Shown here piece by piece: positions 21,805 to 30,462 of a DNA stretch of 35,380 bases (positions within the stretch are counted from its first letter, which is position 1; each line of letters opens with the position of its first letter). A program made the position numbers and the translations under genes. The notes under the pieces are model-generated. The model worked only from the letters and a program-made list of their open reading frames with translations. It was not told the origin of the DNA and did not search any database. The stretch comes from Tepidimonas ignava (GTDB lineage: Bacteria > Pseudomonadota > Gammaproteobacteria > Burkholderiales > Burkholderiaceae_C): positions 1-35,380 of the forward strand of contig NZ_SMAH01000020.1 in NCBI RefSeq assembly GCF_004342625.1. Direction: 5' to 3'.

Positions 21805-22239
21805 ATGCCGATCCTCACCAGAGCGGAGCTGGAAGCGCGCATCGGCTCGGACGACATCGTGCGTCTGGCCGACCGCGACGCTCCGGCTGGCGAGGATGCG
21901 GGCGCGGTGCAGGCTGCGATCGACGACGCCGAGCACGAGGTGCTGGCCTACGTGCGCAAGGCAACGTCCGCGCCGATCCCTGATCCGGCCCCGCCGGCGC
22001 TCAAGCGCCTGGTGGCCGTGATCGCGCGCTACAACCTGTGGCGGCGCGACGTGCCGGTGGAGCACCCGGCCTATGTCGCCTACAAGGACGCCATCCGCGA
22101 GCTGCAGGCGATTGCCGCAGGCCAGGTGGCGCTGCCGTTCGATGATGGCGGATCGCCTGTGGTGAGCCTGGGCGCTGGCATCGGCTGGGCGCCGCCGCGC
22201 GTCATGACGGACGCTGCACTGGCGGGGATGGGGCCATGA
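21805..22239 (+). CDS. Mu gp36-like (DUF1320) head-tail connector protein
   Basis: A 144-aa protein (PILTRAELEARIGSDDIVRLADRD, AVQAAIDDAEHEVLAYVRKA, VAVIARYNLWRRD) with the helical layout of Mu gp36/DUF1320. These proteins sit between capsid and tail-completion genes and likely contact the portal. Four-base overlap with the gpG-like gene. Start 21805 sits seven bases after the previous stop, preceded by GGAGTGACGCGCC. Confidence 0.88.
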   Translation: MPILTRAELEARIGSDDIVRLADRDAPAGEDAGAVQAAIDDAEHEVLAYVRKATSAPIPDPAPPALKRLVAVIARYNLWRRDVPVEHPAYVAYKDAIRELQAIAAGQVALPFDDGGSPVVSLGAGIGWAPPRVMTDAALAGMGP

Positions 22240-22745
22240 TCACCGTCACCCTCGACGACCGGGCGCTGAAGGTCGCCATCGATGGGCTGCAGGGGCGCAT
22301 CGCCAACATGCGCCCGGCGCTGGCGGCGGCCGCGCAGGTGCTGCGCGAGGCGGCCATGCAGGCGTTCGACGAGAGCCGCTCGCCTGACGGCAAGGCATGG
22401 CCGCGCCTGAAGCCCGCCAGCATCGTCTCGCGCGCGCGGCGGCACTCGCCCAAGGGCTACGTCAAGAACCGCGCACGCACGCTGGCGCGCTTTGCCGACG
22501 CCAAGCCGCTGCTGGACACCGGCCAGCTGCGCAACAGCATCCAGGTGTACAGCGTCACCGACACCGAGGCCGTGGTCGGCACCAAGCTGCCGCACGCGGC
22601 CATTCACCAGTTCGGGGGCCGGGCCGGGCGCGGGCGGCGCGTCAGCATCCCGGCGCGGCCATTCCTTGGGCTGTCTGAGCAGGCCAAGAGCGAGATCGAG
22701 GACATCATCCGCCGCCACGTCGCAGGCGGTGTGGGGGGCGCGTGA
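22236..22745 (+). CDS. virion morphogenesis protein (Mu gpG / P2 gpS family)
   Basis: A 169-aa protein with family signatures: DESRSPDGKAWPRLKP (about 46-61), LLDTGQLRNSIQV (about 91-103), HAAIHQFGGRAG (about 115-126) and IPARPFLGLSEQ (about 134-145). It acts in tail completion or tail-head joining. Overlaps both neighbours. Confidence 0.93.
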   Translation: MITVTLDDRALKVAIDGLQGRIANMRPALAAAAQVLREAAMQAFDESRSPDGKAWPRLKPASIVSRARRHSPKGYVKNRARTLARFADAKPLLDTGQLRNSIQVYSVTDTEAVVGTKLPHAAIHQFGGRAGRGRRVSIPARPFLGLSEQAKSEIEDIIRRHVAGGVGGA

Positions 22746-23308
22746 TGCCAATCCTCGCCGCCCTCGCCTCCCTCAAAGACCGCATCGCCGCGGCCGTGCC
22801 GGGCGCGGCCGTGGTGGCCGTGCACGCCGAAGACCTCTCCGGACGCAAGGTTAGCGAGTGGCTCATCAAGCTGCCCGGCATCTACGTCACCTGCGAAGGC
22901 GTGGATGTCAAGGCCCGCGAGGCCACGCTGCGCTTGCGCGTCTACGTGCTGGCGCGGCTCGCTGACCTGCGCCGGGTGCCCGCCGAGGCGGGCTGGGCGA
23001 TGGCCGAGGTGGCGCTGGCGGTGGTGGCCGCCGACCCGCTGGTGACCGATGCGCGCCTCATCTACCGCGACGAGGCGGGGCTGGATCAGCCCGGCATCGG
23101 CCTGTGGGAGATCGAGGCCAGTCGGCGCTACGAGCTTGCGCCCGTCGATCCGGCGGCGCTGCCATCGTGCCTGCTGCACCAGCGCTACGAGGCGCTGTAT
23201 TCGAGCTGGGCGCCGTGGATCGGCGCGGCCCACGAGCCCAAATACGAACGTGTTCAGGGCGACGCGCCCAGCGTGGGCGAGCAGGATATCGGCGAGCTGC
23301 TGCCATGA
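22745..23308 (+). CDS. Mu gp37-like (DUF1834) protein
   Basis: A 187-aa protein (MPILAALASLKDRI, then EWLIKLPGIYVTCEGV, LRLRVYVLARLADLR, YEALYSSW) consistent with the DUF1834/gp37 family that follows gp36 and gpG in Mu-like genomes. GTG 22742, which overlaps the previous stop, is an alternative start. The last 30 residues are unstructured and acidic. Confidence 0.85.
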   Translation: MPILAALASLKDRIAAAVPGAAVVAVHAEDLSGRKVSEWLIKLPGIYVTCEGVDVKAREATLRLRVYVLARLADLRRVPAEAGWAMAEVALAVVAADPLVTDARLIYRDEAGLDQPGIGLWEIEASRRYELAPVDPAALPSCLLHQRYEALYSSWAPWIGAAHEPKYERVQGDAPSVGEQDIGELLP

Positions 23309-23859
23309 CTACCACGCCTGACACCCTCACGCTGGAGGCCGCCGACTGGGGCCGCGGCGGCGCGGTGCGGCTTGGCACCGTGACCGAGTTCGACGCGCAG
23401 CGCTGCCGCGCGCGGGTGCGCATCGCGGGCGACGGCGAGACGTCCGTGCGCACCGGATGGCTGCCGTGGGCCACGTGGTCGGCCGGCCACCTGCGCGTGT
23501 GGCAGGCGCCGGCCATCGGCGAGCAGTGCCTGGTGCTGGCGCCATCGGGCGACATGGCGCAGGCGGTGGCGCTGCCAGCGGTGTTTCAGCAGCAGCGGCC
23601 TGGCTTTGCCGCGCCGTCAGACAAGCCGGAGCACACGCTTCTGGCCTGGGACGATGGCGGCTACATCCGCTACGAGCGCGACACGCACCGGCTGATCCTG
23701 CACGCATCCTGCGTGGTGCGCATCGAAGGCGACCTGCTGGTCACCGGCGATGTGTATGCCGGAGGCGTGAGCTTGCGCAAGCATCGGCACACTGGCGTGC
23801 GCCGCGGCGATAGCACAAGCGACGGCCCGACGGGCGGGGAGGCGCCGGCATGTCAGTGA
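23305..23859 (+). CDS. baseplate assembly protein V (P2 gpV-like spike)
   Basis: A 184-aa protein. Residues about 20-110 form the OB-fold-type domain (VRLGTVTEFDAQRCRARVRI, GWLPWATWSAG, GEQCLVLAPSGD). The beta-helix tail ends in K159-H-R-H162-TGV with later GPTGG, the H-x-H iron-binding apex motif of P2 gpV. It pierces the outer membrane at the tail tip. ATGA overlap with the gp37-like gene. Confidence 0.92.
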   Translation: MTTTPDTLTLEAADWGRGGAVRLGTVTEFDAQRCRARVRIAGDGETSVRTGWLPWATWSAGHLRVWQAPAIGEQCLVLAPSGDMAQAVALPAVFQQQRPGFAAPSDKPEHTLLAWDDGGYIRYERDTHRLILHASCVVRIEGDLLVTGDVYAGGVSLRKHRHTGVRRGDSTSDGPTGGEAPACQ

Positions 23860-24794
23860 TCGACCTGTCGCGCCTGCCCGCGCCTGCCGTCGTCGAGACG
23901 CTGGACTTCGAGGCCATCCTCTCGGCCCTGAAGGCCGATCTCATCGCGCGCGCGCCTGAGCTCGCGCCGGTGCTGGCGCTGGAGTCCGAGCCGCTGGTGA
24001 AGCTGCTCGAGGTGGCGGCGTGGCGCGAGATGGTGTTGCGCCAGCGGGTCAACGACGCAACCAAGGCCGTGATGCTGCCCTGGGCCGTGGGCGCCGACCT
24101 CGACAACCTGGCCGCCCGCTACGACCTTGCCCGCCTGCCGGGCGAGGATGATGAGCGGTTCCGCCGCCGCGTGCTCATCGGCTACCACGCGCTGTCGGCG
24201 GCTGGCAGCCGCCAGAGTTGGATGCTGCGCGCGCTGTCGGTCTCGACCGACATCCGTCAGGTGGACGTGTGGGCCGACCGCCCTGGGCGCGTCAAGGTCT
24301 GCCTGCTGGCGCGCGTAGCCGCGCAGGCCGCCGCCATGACCGAGGCGCAGGCGGCCATCGGCGAGGCGCTCTTTGGCCGCCACCCGCAGCACGACGCAGC
24401 CACGCCCATGCGCTGGCGCGCGGCGACGGCAGCGGACGCCATCGTCGCGCAGGTGGCCGCCGCGCTGCTCGCGGAGGACGTGCGCCCGCTGTCGGTGGAG
24501 GTGGACGTGACGACCGCCACCGTCAAGCCGGTGCAGGTGGTCGCGACGCTCGTGCACCCGCCAGGGCCGGATGGCGCACTGCTGGCCGCGCAGGCGCGCG
24601 CGCGGCTCATGGCGCTGGCCGCGCAGATGCGCTTGCGCGTGGATCTGACGCGCGCGCAGATCGTGGCCGCGCTCATGGTCGAGGGCCTGCGCGATGTGAT
24701 CCTGACGCAGCCGACGGCGGATGTGTCCGTGGGGCAAGGCGAGATCGCCGCCATCACCGACGTGGCGATCAGCACGGAGGCGCGCCATGACTGA
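23850..24794 (+). CDS. baseplate assembly protein J (P2 gpJ-like)
   Basis: A 314-aa wedge protein: VIDLSRLPAPAVVETLDFE at the N-terminus, LKLLEVAAWREMVLRQRVNDA at about 48-70 and AVGADLDNLAARYDLAR at about 79-95, then a beta-rich C-terminal half. It overlaps the end of V by 10 bases, so no gpW (gp25-like) gene fits between them as in P2. It overlaps gene I by eight bases. Confidence 0.93.
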   Translation: MSVIDLSRLPAPAVVETLDFEAILSALKADLIARAPELAPVLALESEPLVKLLEVAAWREMVLRQRVNDATKAVMLPWAVGADLDNLAARYDLARLPGEDDERFRRRVLIGYHALSAAGSRQSWMLRALSVSTDIRQVDVWADRPGRVKVCLLARVAAQAAAMTEAQAAIGEALFGRHPQHDAATPMRWRAATAADAIVAQVAAALLAEDVRPLSVEVDVTTATVKPVQVVATLVHPPGPDGALLAAQARARLMALAAQMRLRVDLTRAQIVAALMVEGLRDVILTQPTADVSVGQGEIAAITDVAISTEARHD

Positions 24795-25998
24795 GCGCGC
24801 CGATCTCCTGCCGCTGGCCGCCACCGGGACCGAGCGCGCCATCAGCCGAGCCATCGGCCCCTGGACGCCGGGCGCAAACATCATCCACACGCTGGCCGAT
24901 CCGGCCCGCATCCCGGCTGCGCTCCTGCCGCACCTGGGCGCGGGCGAAGACCTGCCGCCCGTGCGGCCGGCGGATGAGGCCTCTCGCCGCGCGCTGATCC
25001 AGGCCAGCCCGCGCCTGCATGCGCTCATCGGCACCCCGAAGGGGCTGCGCGAGCTCGCCAGGCTGGCTGGCGCGCACATCGCCCGGCTGGAGATGCCGCC
25101 CGCGAAAACCTTCCTCGGCTTCTGGGACGAGGCGAGCCGCCGCCAGTGGCTGGATGCACACCCGCAGATGCGCATTCGATCGGCACGCCAGCGCGCTCCA
25201 TCAGAGGGCTTTGCGCTGGGCAGCGCCTACATACGCGACCCCAGCGAGCCTCCCGTGCGCACGGCGGCGATGGCGCGCGCCGCCATCAGGGCCGAGATCG
25301 TATGGCCGGATGGCCGCGTCGAGCCTTTGACGACGCATGGCTGGTCCACTATCGACGACGATGGCACCGGCACCATCGATCTGTCCAGGCGCGCGGTGGC
25401 CGTTGGACTGGTGCTCAGCGATCCGCTGGCGGGTGTGATCAGCCGGGCCGACGCGAGCGCGCGTTACTGGCGCATCGCGCGGGTGTCGTACCGCGAGCGC
25501 CGGCATCTTTTGCTGATGCGCCAGATGTCGCCATCGCTCAAGCCGCTGACGCCAGATGCCGAGCCAGTGGCCGAGCGTGCCGCCCGCGTGCATGCATCCT
25601 GCCTGGGCGCCCCGATTACACACACGGCGCGGTCGGACGCGCAATCCAGAATTTATACACGTATCCGCCTGCACGATCCGCAGGTTGCTGCGCGGCCCAA
25701 GCATGGCCCCACTTACATCGGCTTTGCGCGCCTGACCAGCCCGCCTTTTGTAGCCATCGCGCATGTCCGCATGCCTGCGCGGCGGCTGCCCATGGCCATC
25801 GCCTCCACGGCGATGCGCGCGCCACTTTCCAGCGGCGACGCAAACCGGCGCATCGCGCCAGTGCTCGACGCCATGGACTGGTCCAGGGCGACTCACGACA
25901 AGATCCTCGTGCGCTCGCGCTTGCACGCTACCGCACGTGCTTCACGCATCTACATGGCCGGCCGCGTGCTGGCCGGACAGACCATCCCCAGGAGCTGA
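24787..25998 (+). CDS. tail protein I (P2 gpI-like) with long C-terminal extension
   Basis: A 403-aa protein whose first 190 residues match gpI (LLPLAATGTERAISRAI, LADPARIPAALLPHLGAGEDL, LIGTPKGLRELARLAG). P2 gpI is about 180 aa; the additional 200 residues (WPDGRVEPLTTHGW, RYWRIARVSYRERRH and a basic C-terminus) are unassigned and may attach the large fibre protein encoded next. Confidence 0.88.
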   Translation: MTERADLLPLAATGTERAISRAIGPWTPGANIIHTLADPARIPAALLPHLGAGEDLPPVRPADEASRRALIQASPRLHALIGTPKGLRELARLAGAHIARLEMPPAKTFLGFWDEASRRQWLDAHPQMRIRSARQRAPSEGFALGSAYIRDPSEPPVRTAAMARAAIRAEIVWPDGRVEPLTTHGWSTIDDDGTGTIDLSRRAVAVGLVLSDPLAGVISRADASARYWRIARVSYRERRHLLLMRQMSPSLKPLTPDAEPVAERAARVHASCLGAPITHTARSDAQSRIYTRIRLHDPQVAARPKHGPTYIGFARLTSPPFVAIAHVRMPARRLPMAIASTAMRAPLSSGDANRRIAPVLDAMDWSRATHDKILVRSRLHATARASRIYMAGRVLAGQTIPRS

Positions 25999-26001
25999 TA
26001 C

Positions 26002-28251
26002 ATGGAAAAACAGGTCATCTACCGCGACCGTCAAGAGCTGCAGGCCGCCGATCTCAACAACAGCCAGCAGTGGGCAGACGAGGCCGGCCGTCACCTGGTG
26101 ACGGATGCCATCACACCTGAGCGGCAGTTCGTCGGCCTGACCGTCACCGCTCGCAGTGCTACCGAAATCGAGGTGTCTCCTGGCCGTCTGTATGACGGCC
26201 CGAGCGGCAAGGTCTACGCCATCGAGAGCGCCCAGGTGCACTCGGTCTTTGCGATGCTGCCGCTGCAAGACCAGAAATGGCTGGCGGTATCGGTATTCGG
26301 CCAAGAAGAGGACACCGACATCCAGCCGCGCGACTTCCTGATCGACCTTCAAACGCGCGAAGTCGAGCCCGAAGCCGTGGCCATGCAGCGCCGCCGCGTG
26401 GCGGTCGTGCACATCGCCCAAGGGCTGGAAAGCCCCACGCCAGAGCGACCCGAGCCGCCGACCGGCTACACGCTGCTGGCGCACGTACGGCTGTCGCCAA
26501 CCGGTGTGCAAGAAGTCGTGCTCGCAACGACTCGACAACTGCCCAACCTTTTTGCCGTGGACCAGCGCCTTCGCACTGCCGAGGGCTGGATCACCCGCGC
26601 CGAGCCGCGCATCGCCCACATCATGAGCGACATCGCAGGTCTTGGGCAAAAAATCGCGCAAACCGCGACCACTGAGCAGATGTTGCAATTGGCTCAGGAT
26701 ATGGCCCGCGTGAAGGAGCGGCTTGAGATGCCCGACGACTACGCTTTTTACGGGGCCGACCACTTCCTGGGCAACGACGAAAGCGACACCGCGCACCCAG
26801 ACTACAGCGCCCGCGCCGAAGAGGGCATCCGTCCGCCCATCGTGGGGACACAATCGTCGGCGCTGGCGCTGCTCAACCCCATCGACCCAGACGCCAGCGT
26901 ATCGGCCGGCGGGCTTTTGCTGCCGGCTTACGATGAGGTGGCGCGGTTGCGCATGGAGACGCGCCGCGGCGAGATCACCATCAACCAGTATCAGTACCAG
27001 ACCACCAGCATGGTGCAGCGCACCCTATCGCGGCAGCGCATCCGCTATGGGGAGACGCGCACGTATTGCACCAACACTGGGTTTTGGCGGCAGGGCGCTT
27101 TCGACCCCATCACGCGCATCTATCGACGTGGTGATGAGACCTGGGAGATCGACCCATCCGACGTGCAAAACATGCTCAGCCAAAGCGGCACCGTTCGTGG
27201 CACGCGCTTCTGGCTGGACAACTACACAGAAACGTACTGGGAAGCGGTCACCAACACCCACACCATCCAGGGGTCGCTGTTGGCGCAGACGATCTTGATG
27301 GCACAAACCGGCTGGCTGACCAGCATCGAGCTGTACTTCACATCGGTGTCACCTTCCGGCGGCCTGACCGTGCTGCTGTGCGACGCCCCGCTTGGGGTGC
27401 CGGATGAATCGCGCGTGATCGCCCGCGCTAACCTCTCGGCTTCCGCGCTGACAGGCGGATGGCTGCGCATCCCGTTCACCGACCCCGTGATGGTCGAGTC
27501 TGGCCGCCGCTATGCCATCGTCCTGTCCAGCGGCGCACCGCATCGGGTTGGCTTCACCGATGGCACTGAGTACACTCAGGGCATCTTGCTCTATCGACAG
27601 GATGGTCAGTGGCTGTCCGAAGGCAGCGCAGACCGCGACCTAATGATGCGGCTGAACTTCGCGCGCTTCCGCTCGCCGCGTACCGTCATTCAGATGCAGC
27701 CGCTGCAACTGGCAGGCGGCATCGCCGACATCGACATGCTTTTCGATGGAGTGACGCCGGATCCCACGAGCCTCGTGTTTGAGTATCAGACGGGCGGAGT
27801 CTGGCGGCCTATCACCGCAGACCGCGATCCAGTGTTCGGTGGAGCGGCCATCTTGCCCATCAGGGCGGTTTTCATCGGCACCAGCGACCTGATGCCGGCG
27901 GTGCGGCTGACAGGCTCGCAGGTGCGCGTAGCACGCACCGGCACCGGTTTCGTGCACATCAGCACCCAGCGCACGCTCAGCTATGCGTCGAGCAACATCC
28001 GCGTCCGCCTGTTGCTGGAAGACTTCGACCCGGCAGCCGGGCACACCGTCGCGTGTCAGATCCTTGCTGGCAGCACCGCCATCAACCCGTCCACCACGCG
28101 CGACGATATCGTCGATGGCCGCAGCCGCTGGCGCGAATATCGCTTTGCGCCCGCCACGCCACTGAGCAGCTACCGCATCCGCATCAGCGGCAACGGCGTC
28201 ACGGCCACCGCTCCATGGCATGTGGCCGAGCGCTACGACCTGGCACTGTGA
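26002..28251 (+). CDS. large tail/fibre structural protein
   Basis: A 749-aa protein. The N-terminus (YRDRQELQAADLNNSQQW, LVTDAITPERQFVGLTV, IEVSPGRLYDGPSGKVY) resembles DUF4815-like baseplate or fibre-attachment proteins. Residues about 205-250 are coiled coil, and the remainder is beta-rich (carbohydrate-binding or jelly-roll-like FTDPVMVESGRRYAIVLS at about 492-509). No signal peptide. It follows gpI where P2 has fibre gene H, so a receptor-facing role is likely but not proven. Confidence 0.7.
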   Translation: MEKQVIYRDRQELQAADLNNSQQWADEAGRHLVTDAITPERQFVGLTVTARSATEIEVSPGRLYDGPSGKVYAIESAQVHSVFAMLPLQDQKWLAVSVFGQEEDTDIQPRDFLIDLQTREVEPEAVAMQRRRVAVVHIAQGLESPTPERPEPPTGYTLLAHVRLSPTGVQEVVLATTRQLPNLFAVDQRLRTAEGWITRAEPRIAHIMSDIAGLGQKIAQTATTEQMLQLAQDMARVKERLEMPDDYAFYGADHFLGNDESDTAHPDYSARAEEGIRPPIVGTQSSALALLNPIDPDASVSAGGLLLPAYDEVARLRMETRRGEITINQYQYQTTSMVQRTLSRQRIRYGETRTYCTNTGFWRQGAFDPITRIYRRGDETWEIDPSDVQNMLSQSGTVRGTRFWLDNYTETYWEAVTNTHTIQGSLLAQTILMAQTGWLTSIELYFTSVSPSGGLTVLLCDAPLGVPDESRVIARANLSASALTGGWLRIPFTDPVMVESGRRYAIVLSSGAPHRVGFTDGTEYTQGILLYRQDGQWLSEGSADRDLMMRLNFARFRSPRTVIQMQPLQLAGGIADIDMLFDGVTPDPTSLVFEYQTGGVWRPITADRDPVFGGAAILPIRAVFIGTSDLMPAVRLTGSQVRVARTGTGFVHISTQRTLSYASSNIRVRLLLEDFDPAAGHTVACQILAGSTAINPSTTRDDIVDGRSRWREYRFAPATPLSSYRIRISGNGVTATAPWHVAERYDLAL

Positions 28252-28265
28252 CGGGAGACTGAGCG

Positions 28266-28718
28266 ATGCCCGTGCGCTTTCCCGCCTACCGCATGCGCGA
28301 TGGCATCACGCCGCTGGCGGAGGATTATTTCAACCCGGTGCTGGCCGACATCGACGCGCGTATCGCGCAGCTCGAAGACCAGCGCGCCAGTCTTCAAGGC
28401 GTGATCGATGATCTCACCGCCTTTGGCCTGCAGCGCATCGACGTGCTGGTCGGGCCGGCCATCGCCCAGACGCAGGCCACGCTCGATGCGCTGCAAGAGC
28501 TGCGTGCCGACCTGGAAGCCGCCATCGGCAACGTCGGCAACCTGGCCACGCAGGCGCAGCTTGATGCGGCCATCGCCACAGAGCAGGCTGCGCGGCAGGC
28601 CGCCATCGCCACAGAGCAGGCTGCGCGGCAGGCCGCCATCGCCGCCGAGCAGACGGCGCGGCAGGCGCTGGCTGACCGAATCAGCACCATCGAAACCCTG
28701 GTGTTTGCAGCCCTGTAA
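28266..28718 (+). CDS. coiled-coil tail protein
   Basis: A 150-aa protein beginning RFPAYRMRDGITPLAEDYFNP, then almost entirely coiled coil from about 28. Three 11-residue units (A-A-I-A-T-E-Q-A-A-R-Q) at about 101-133 form a hendecad coil. It probably trimerises as a fibre or baseplate spacer. It is 14 bases after the large tail gene. Confidence 0.7.
   Translation: MPVRFPAYRMRDGITPLAEDYFNPVLADIDARIAQLEDQRASLQGVIDDLTAFGLQRIDVLVGPAIAQTQATLDALQELRADLEAAIGNVGNLATQAQLDAAIATEQAARQAAIATEQAARQAAIAAEQTARQALADRISTIETLVFAAL
28566..28664. repeat. 33-bp tandem repeat, three copies
   Basis: Three units encode 11-residue coiled-coil segments. The first two are nearly identical in DNA; the third carries four or so changes. 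Confidence 0.9.
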
Positions 28719-28727
28719 GGAGTCGCC

Positions 28728-29705
28728 ATGAGTTATACCCAGTTTCGCAACAATTACCTGACTGAGGCGGAAAACCGTCTCGCGGCGGTCAATATCAGTA
28801 CCGCCACCACCAACGAGCTGCTCGCCGCCGGGGCGCTGTACAAAATGGCGGCCGCCATCGCCGAGGCCGACCTGATCGGCCCATCGGCGCTGCGGCTGCT
28901 CGAATTGATGAGCGGCGGGCAGCTACAGACCTGGCTGCAGGACGCCGCCAACCGCGAAACCTTCGAGCGCATCCTGTCCAGCCCCGAGGCGATGCGGGCT
29001 GTGGCAGCCAGCAGCACGGCGATGCAGGCGGTGGCGGCCAGCAGCACGGCGATGCAGGCGGTGGCGGCCAGCAGCACGGCGATGCAGGCGGTGGCGGCCA
29101 GCAGCACGGCGATGCAGGCGGTGGCGGCCAGCAGCACGGCGATGCCGATGCAGGCGGTGGCGGCCAGCAGCACGGCGATGCAGGCGGTGGCGGCCAGCAG
29201 CACGGCGATGCAGGCGGTGGCGGCCAGCAGCACGGCGATGAGTGCGTTGCTGGCGAACAGCGCAGCGTGGAACACGGTCGTGGCCAGCAGCACGGCGATG
29301 CAGGCGGTGGCGGCCAGCAGCACGGCGATGAACGCTGTGCTCAACGACTCGGTGGCCCGTGGTGCTCTATGGGCCAGCAGCACGGCCTTGGCCGCGATTC
29401 AGAATGCACCCGCCGCAGTCATAGACTCGTTGCTAACCCATCCAAGGGTCAGCATGATGAACAACAACCCGTCAAACCTGACGAGCACATTCATCAGCGG
29501 CAAGAGTATGACCCTGCGGGTACGCAATACCGGCGGTTCGGACACGAACTACCTGAGGGATCTGGCCGGCGGGTCCGGTTCGGGCGATGACGTCTTCACG
29601 ACCACGACCGCATGGACGACGCGCGTGCGGGCCTACAGCAACCTGCGGCACTACAACTGGAGTAATAACTACCCGTTCCAGGCTTACGTGGTGAACATGA
29701 ACTAA
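28728..29705 (+). CDS. tail fibre-like protein with decapeptide repeats
   Basis: A 325-aa protein. Residues 1-90 are helical (SYTQFRNNYLTEAENRLAAVN), 91-225 are Ala/Ser repeats of the form AVAASSTAMQ, and 240-325 form a Gly/Asn/Thr-rich C-terminal domain (SFISGKSMTLRVRNTGGSDT-like, YSNLRHYNWSNNYPFQAY) that likely binds the receptor. Such AVAASSTAM repeats occur in phage fibre proteins. AAGGAG lies seven bases upstream. Confidence 0.75.
   Translation: MSYTQFRNNYLTEAENRLAAVNISTATTNELLAAGALYKMAAAIAEADLIGPSALRLLELMSGGQLQTWLQDAANRETFERILSSPEAMRAVAASSTAMQAVAASSTAMQAVAASSTAMQAVAASSTAMQAVAASSTAMPMQAVAASSTAMQAVAASSTAMQAVAASSTAMSALLANSAAWNTVVASSTAMQAVAASSTAMNAVLNDSVARGALWASSTALAAIQNAPAAVIDSLLTHPRVSMMNNNPSNLTSTFISGKSMTLRVRNTGGSDTNYLRDLAGGSGSGDDVFTTTTAWTTRVRAYSNLRHYNWSNNYPFQAYVVNMN
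28998..29403. repeat. 30-bp tandem repeats coding for AVAASSTAMQ
   Basis: About 13 units: eight contiguous near-identical copies (28998-29240, with a six-base MP insertion between the fifth and sixth), then degenerate copies to 29403. The DNA identity suggests recent expansion. Confidence 0.9.
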
Positions 29706-29717
29706 GTAGCGGCGGAC

Positions 29718-30404
29718 ATGCAAAAAGCGATTATCGACCTCAACACCAACGCCATTGTTGGTATCGCCAACGATGGCTTCATACCTGAAAAGCACCAGTT
29801 GCTTCTTGATCTGCCGGAAGACTTCAATCCCGACGATGTAGCCGAGTGGGCCTACGACGGCCATGGGCTGACCCGCGACCCTGTGGCGCTTCTTGAGCGC
29901 GCGAAGGCTGCCCGCAAAGCGCGCATCAAGGCCGAAGCCGCTCGGCTGATCGAGGCCACGGACTGGAAGCTGGAGCGTGCCCGTGAGCGCGAAGCAGCCG
30001 GCTGGGCGACCTTGGCTGAGGTCGACGCGGTGCTGGCCGAGCGGGAGGCCATCCGCCGGTCGAGCGATGCCGCCGAGGCGGCTGTCGACGCCCTGACCGA
30101 TGTTGGCAGCGTTCAGAGATTTACCTGGGCGGTGGACGTGCCTGTGGCGCCACCTCGGCGGCTCACCCACAAGGCATTCTCCGACCGCTTCACCGATGCG
30201 GAAATGCAGGCAATCCTCGCCGCCGCCGAAGCCAATGCAGCACTCAAGGCGTGGTGGGAGAAGTTCAGGCTCGCCAGCGACATCAACCTTGACGACCCGC
30301 AGACCATCGCCGGCGTGCAAGCGCTTGAGATTGCAGGCTTGATAAGCGCTGGTCGGGCGGCGGAAGTACTGGCACTGGCCGCTGTTGGTCATACCGCCTC
30401 ATGA
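29718..30404 (+). CDS. putative tail fibre assembly / accessory protein
   Basis: A 228-aa mostly helical protein (LLLDLPEDFNPDDVAEWAYDG, DPVALLERAKAARKARIKAEA, TDAEMQAILAAAEANAALKAW). The N-terminus (AIIDLNTNAIVGIAND) has the look of tail fibre assembly proteins, and it directly follows the fibre gene. Weak ribosome site. Function is inferred from place. Confidence 0.5.
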   Translation: MQKAIIDLNTNAIVGIANDGFIPEKHQLLLDLPEDFNPDDVAEWAYDGHGLTRDPVALLERAKAARKARIKAEAARLIEATDWKLERAREREAAGWATLAEVDAVLAEREAIRRSSDAAEAAVDALTDVGSVQRFTWAVDVPVAPPRRLTHKAFSDRFTDAEMQAILAAAEANAALKAWWEKFRLASDINLDDPQTIAGVQALEIAGLISAGRAAEVLALAAVGHTAS

Positions 30405-30462
30405 CAAAGCGCAGATCGCGCGACATCATCGCTAGTTAGCGGATATCCAGAAAGGAGATAGT

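Noticed and set aside
23853-25175. 440-codon minus-strand frame opposite gpJ and gpI
   Set aside because: Shadow frame of confirmed baseplate genes.
28754-29383. 209-codon minus-strand frame of AVLLAATACI repeats
   Set aside because: It is the reverse of the fibre gene repeats; hydrophobic repeats arise from the mirrored 30-bp unit.
28998-29403. CRISPR-like appearance of the 30-bp repeats
   Set aside because: Units are contiguous without spacers and code in frame for a peptide repeat.
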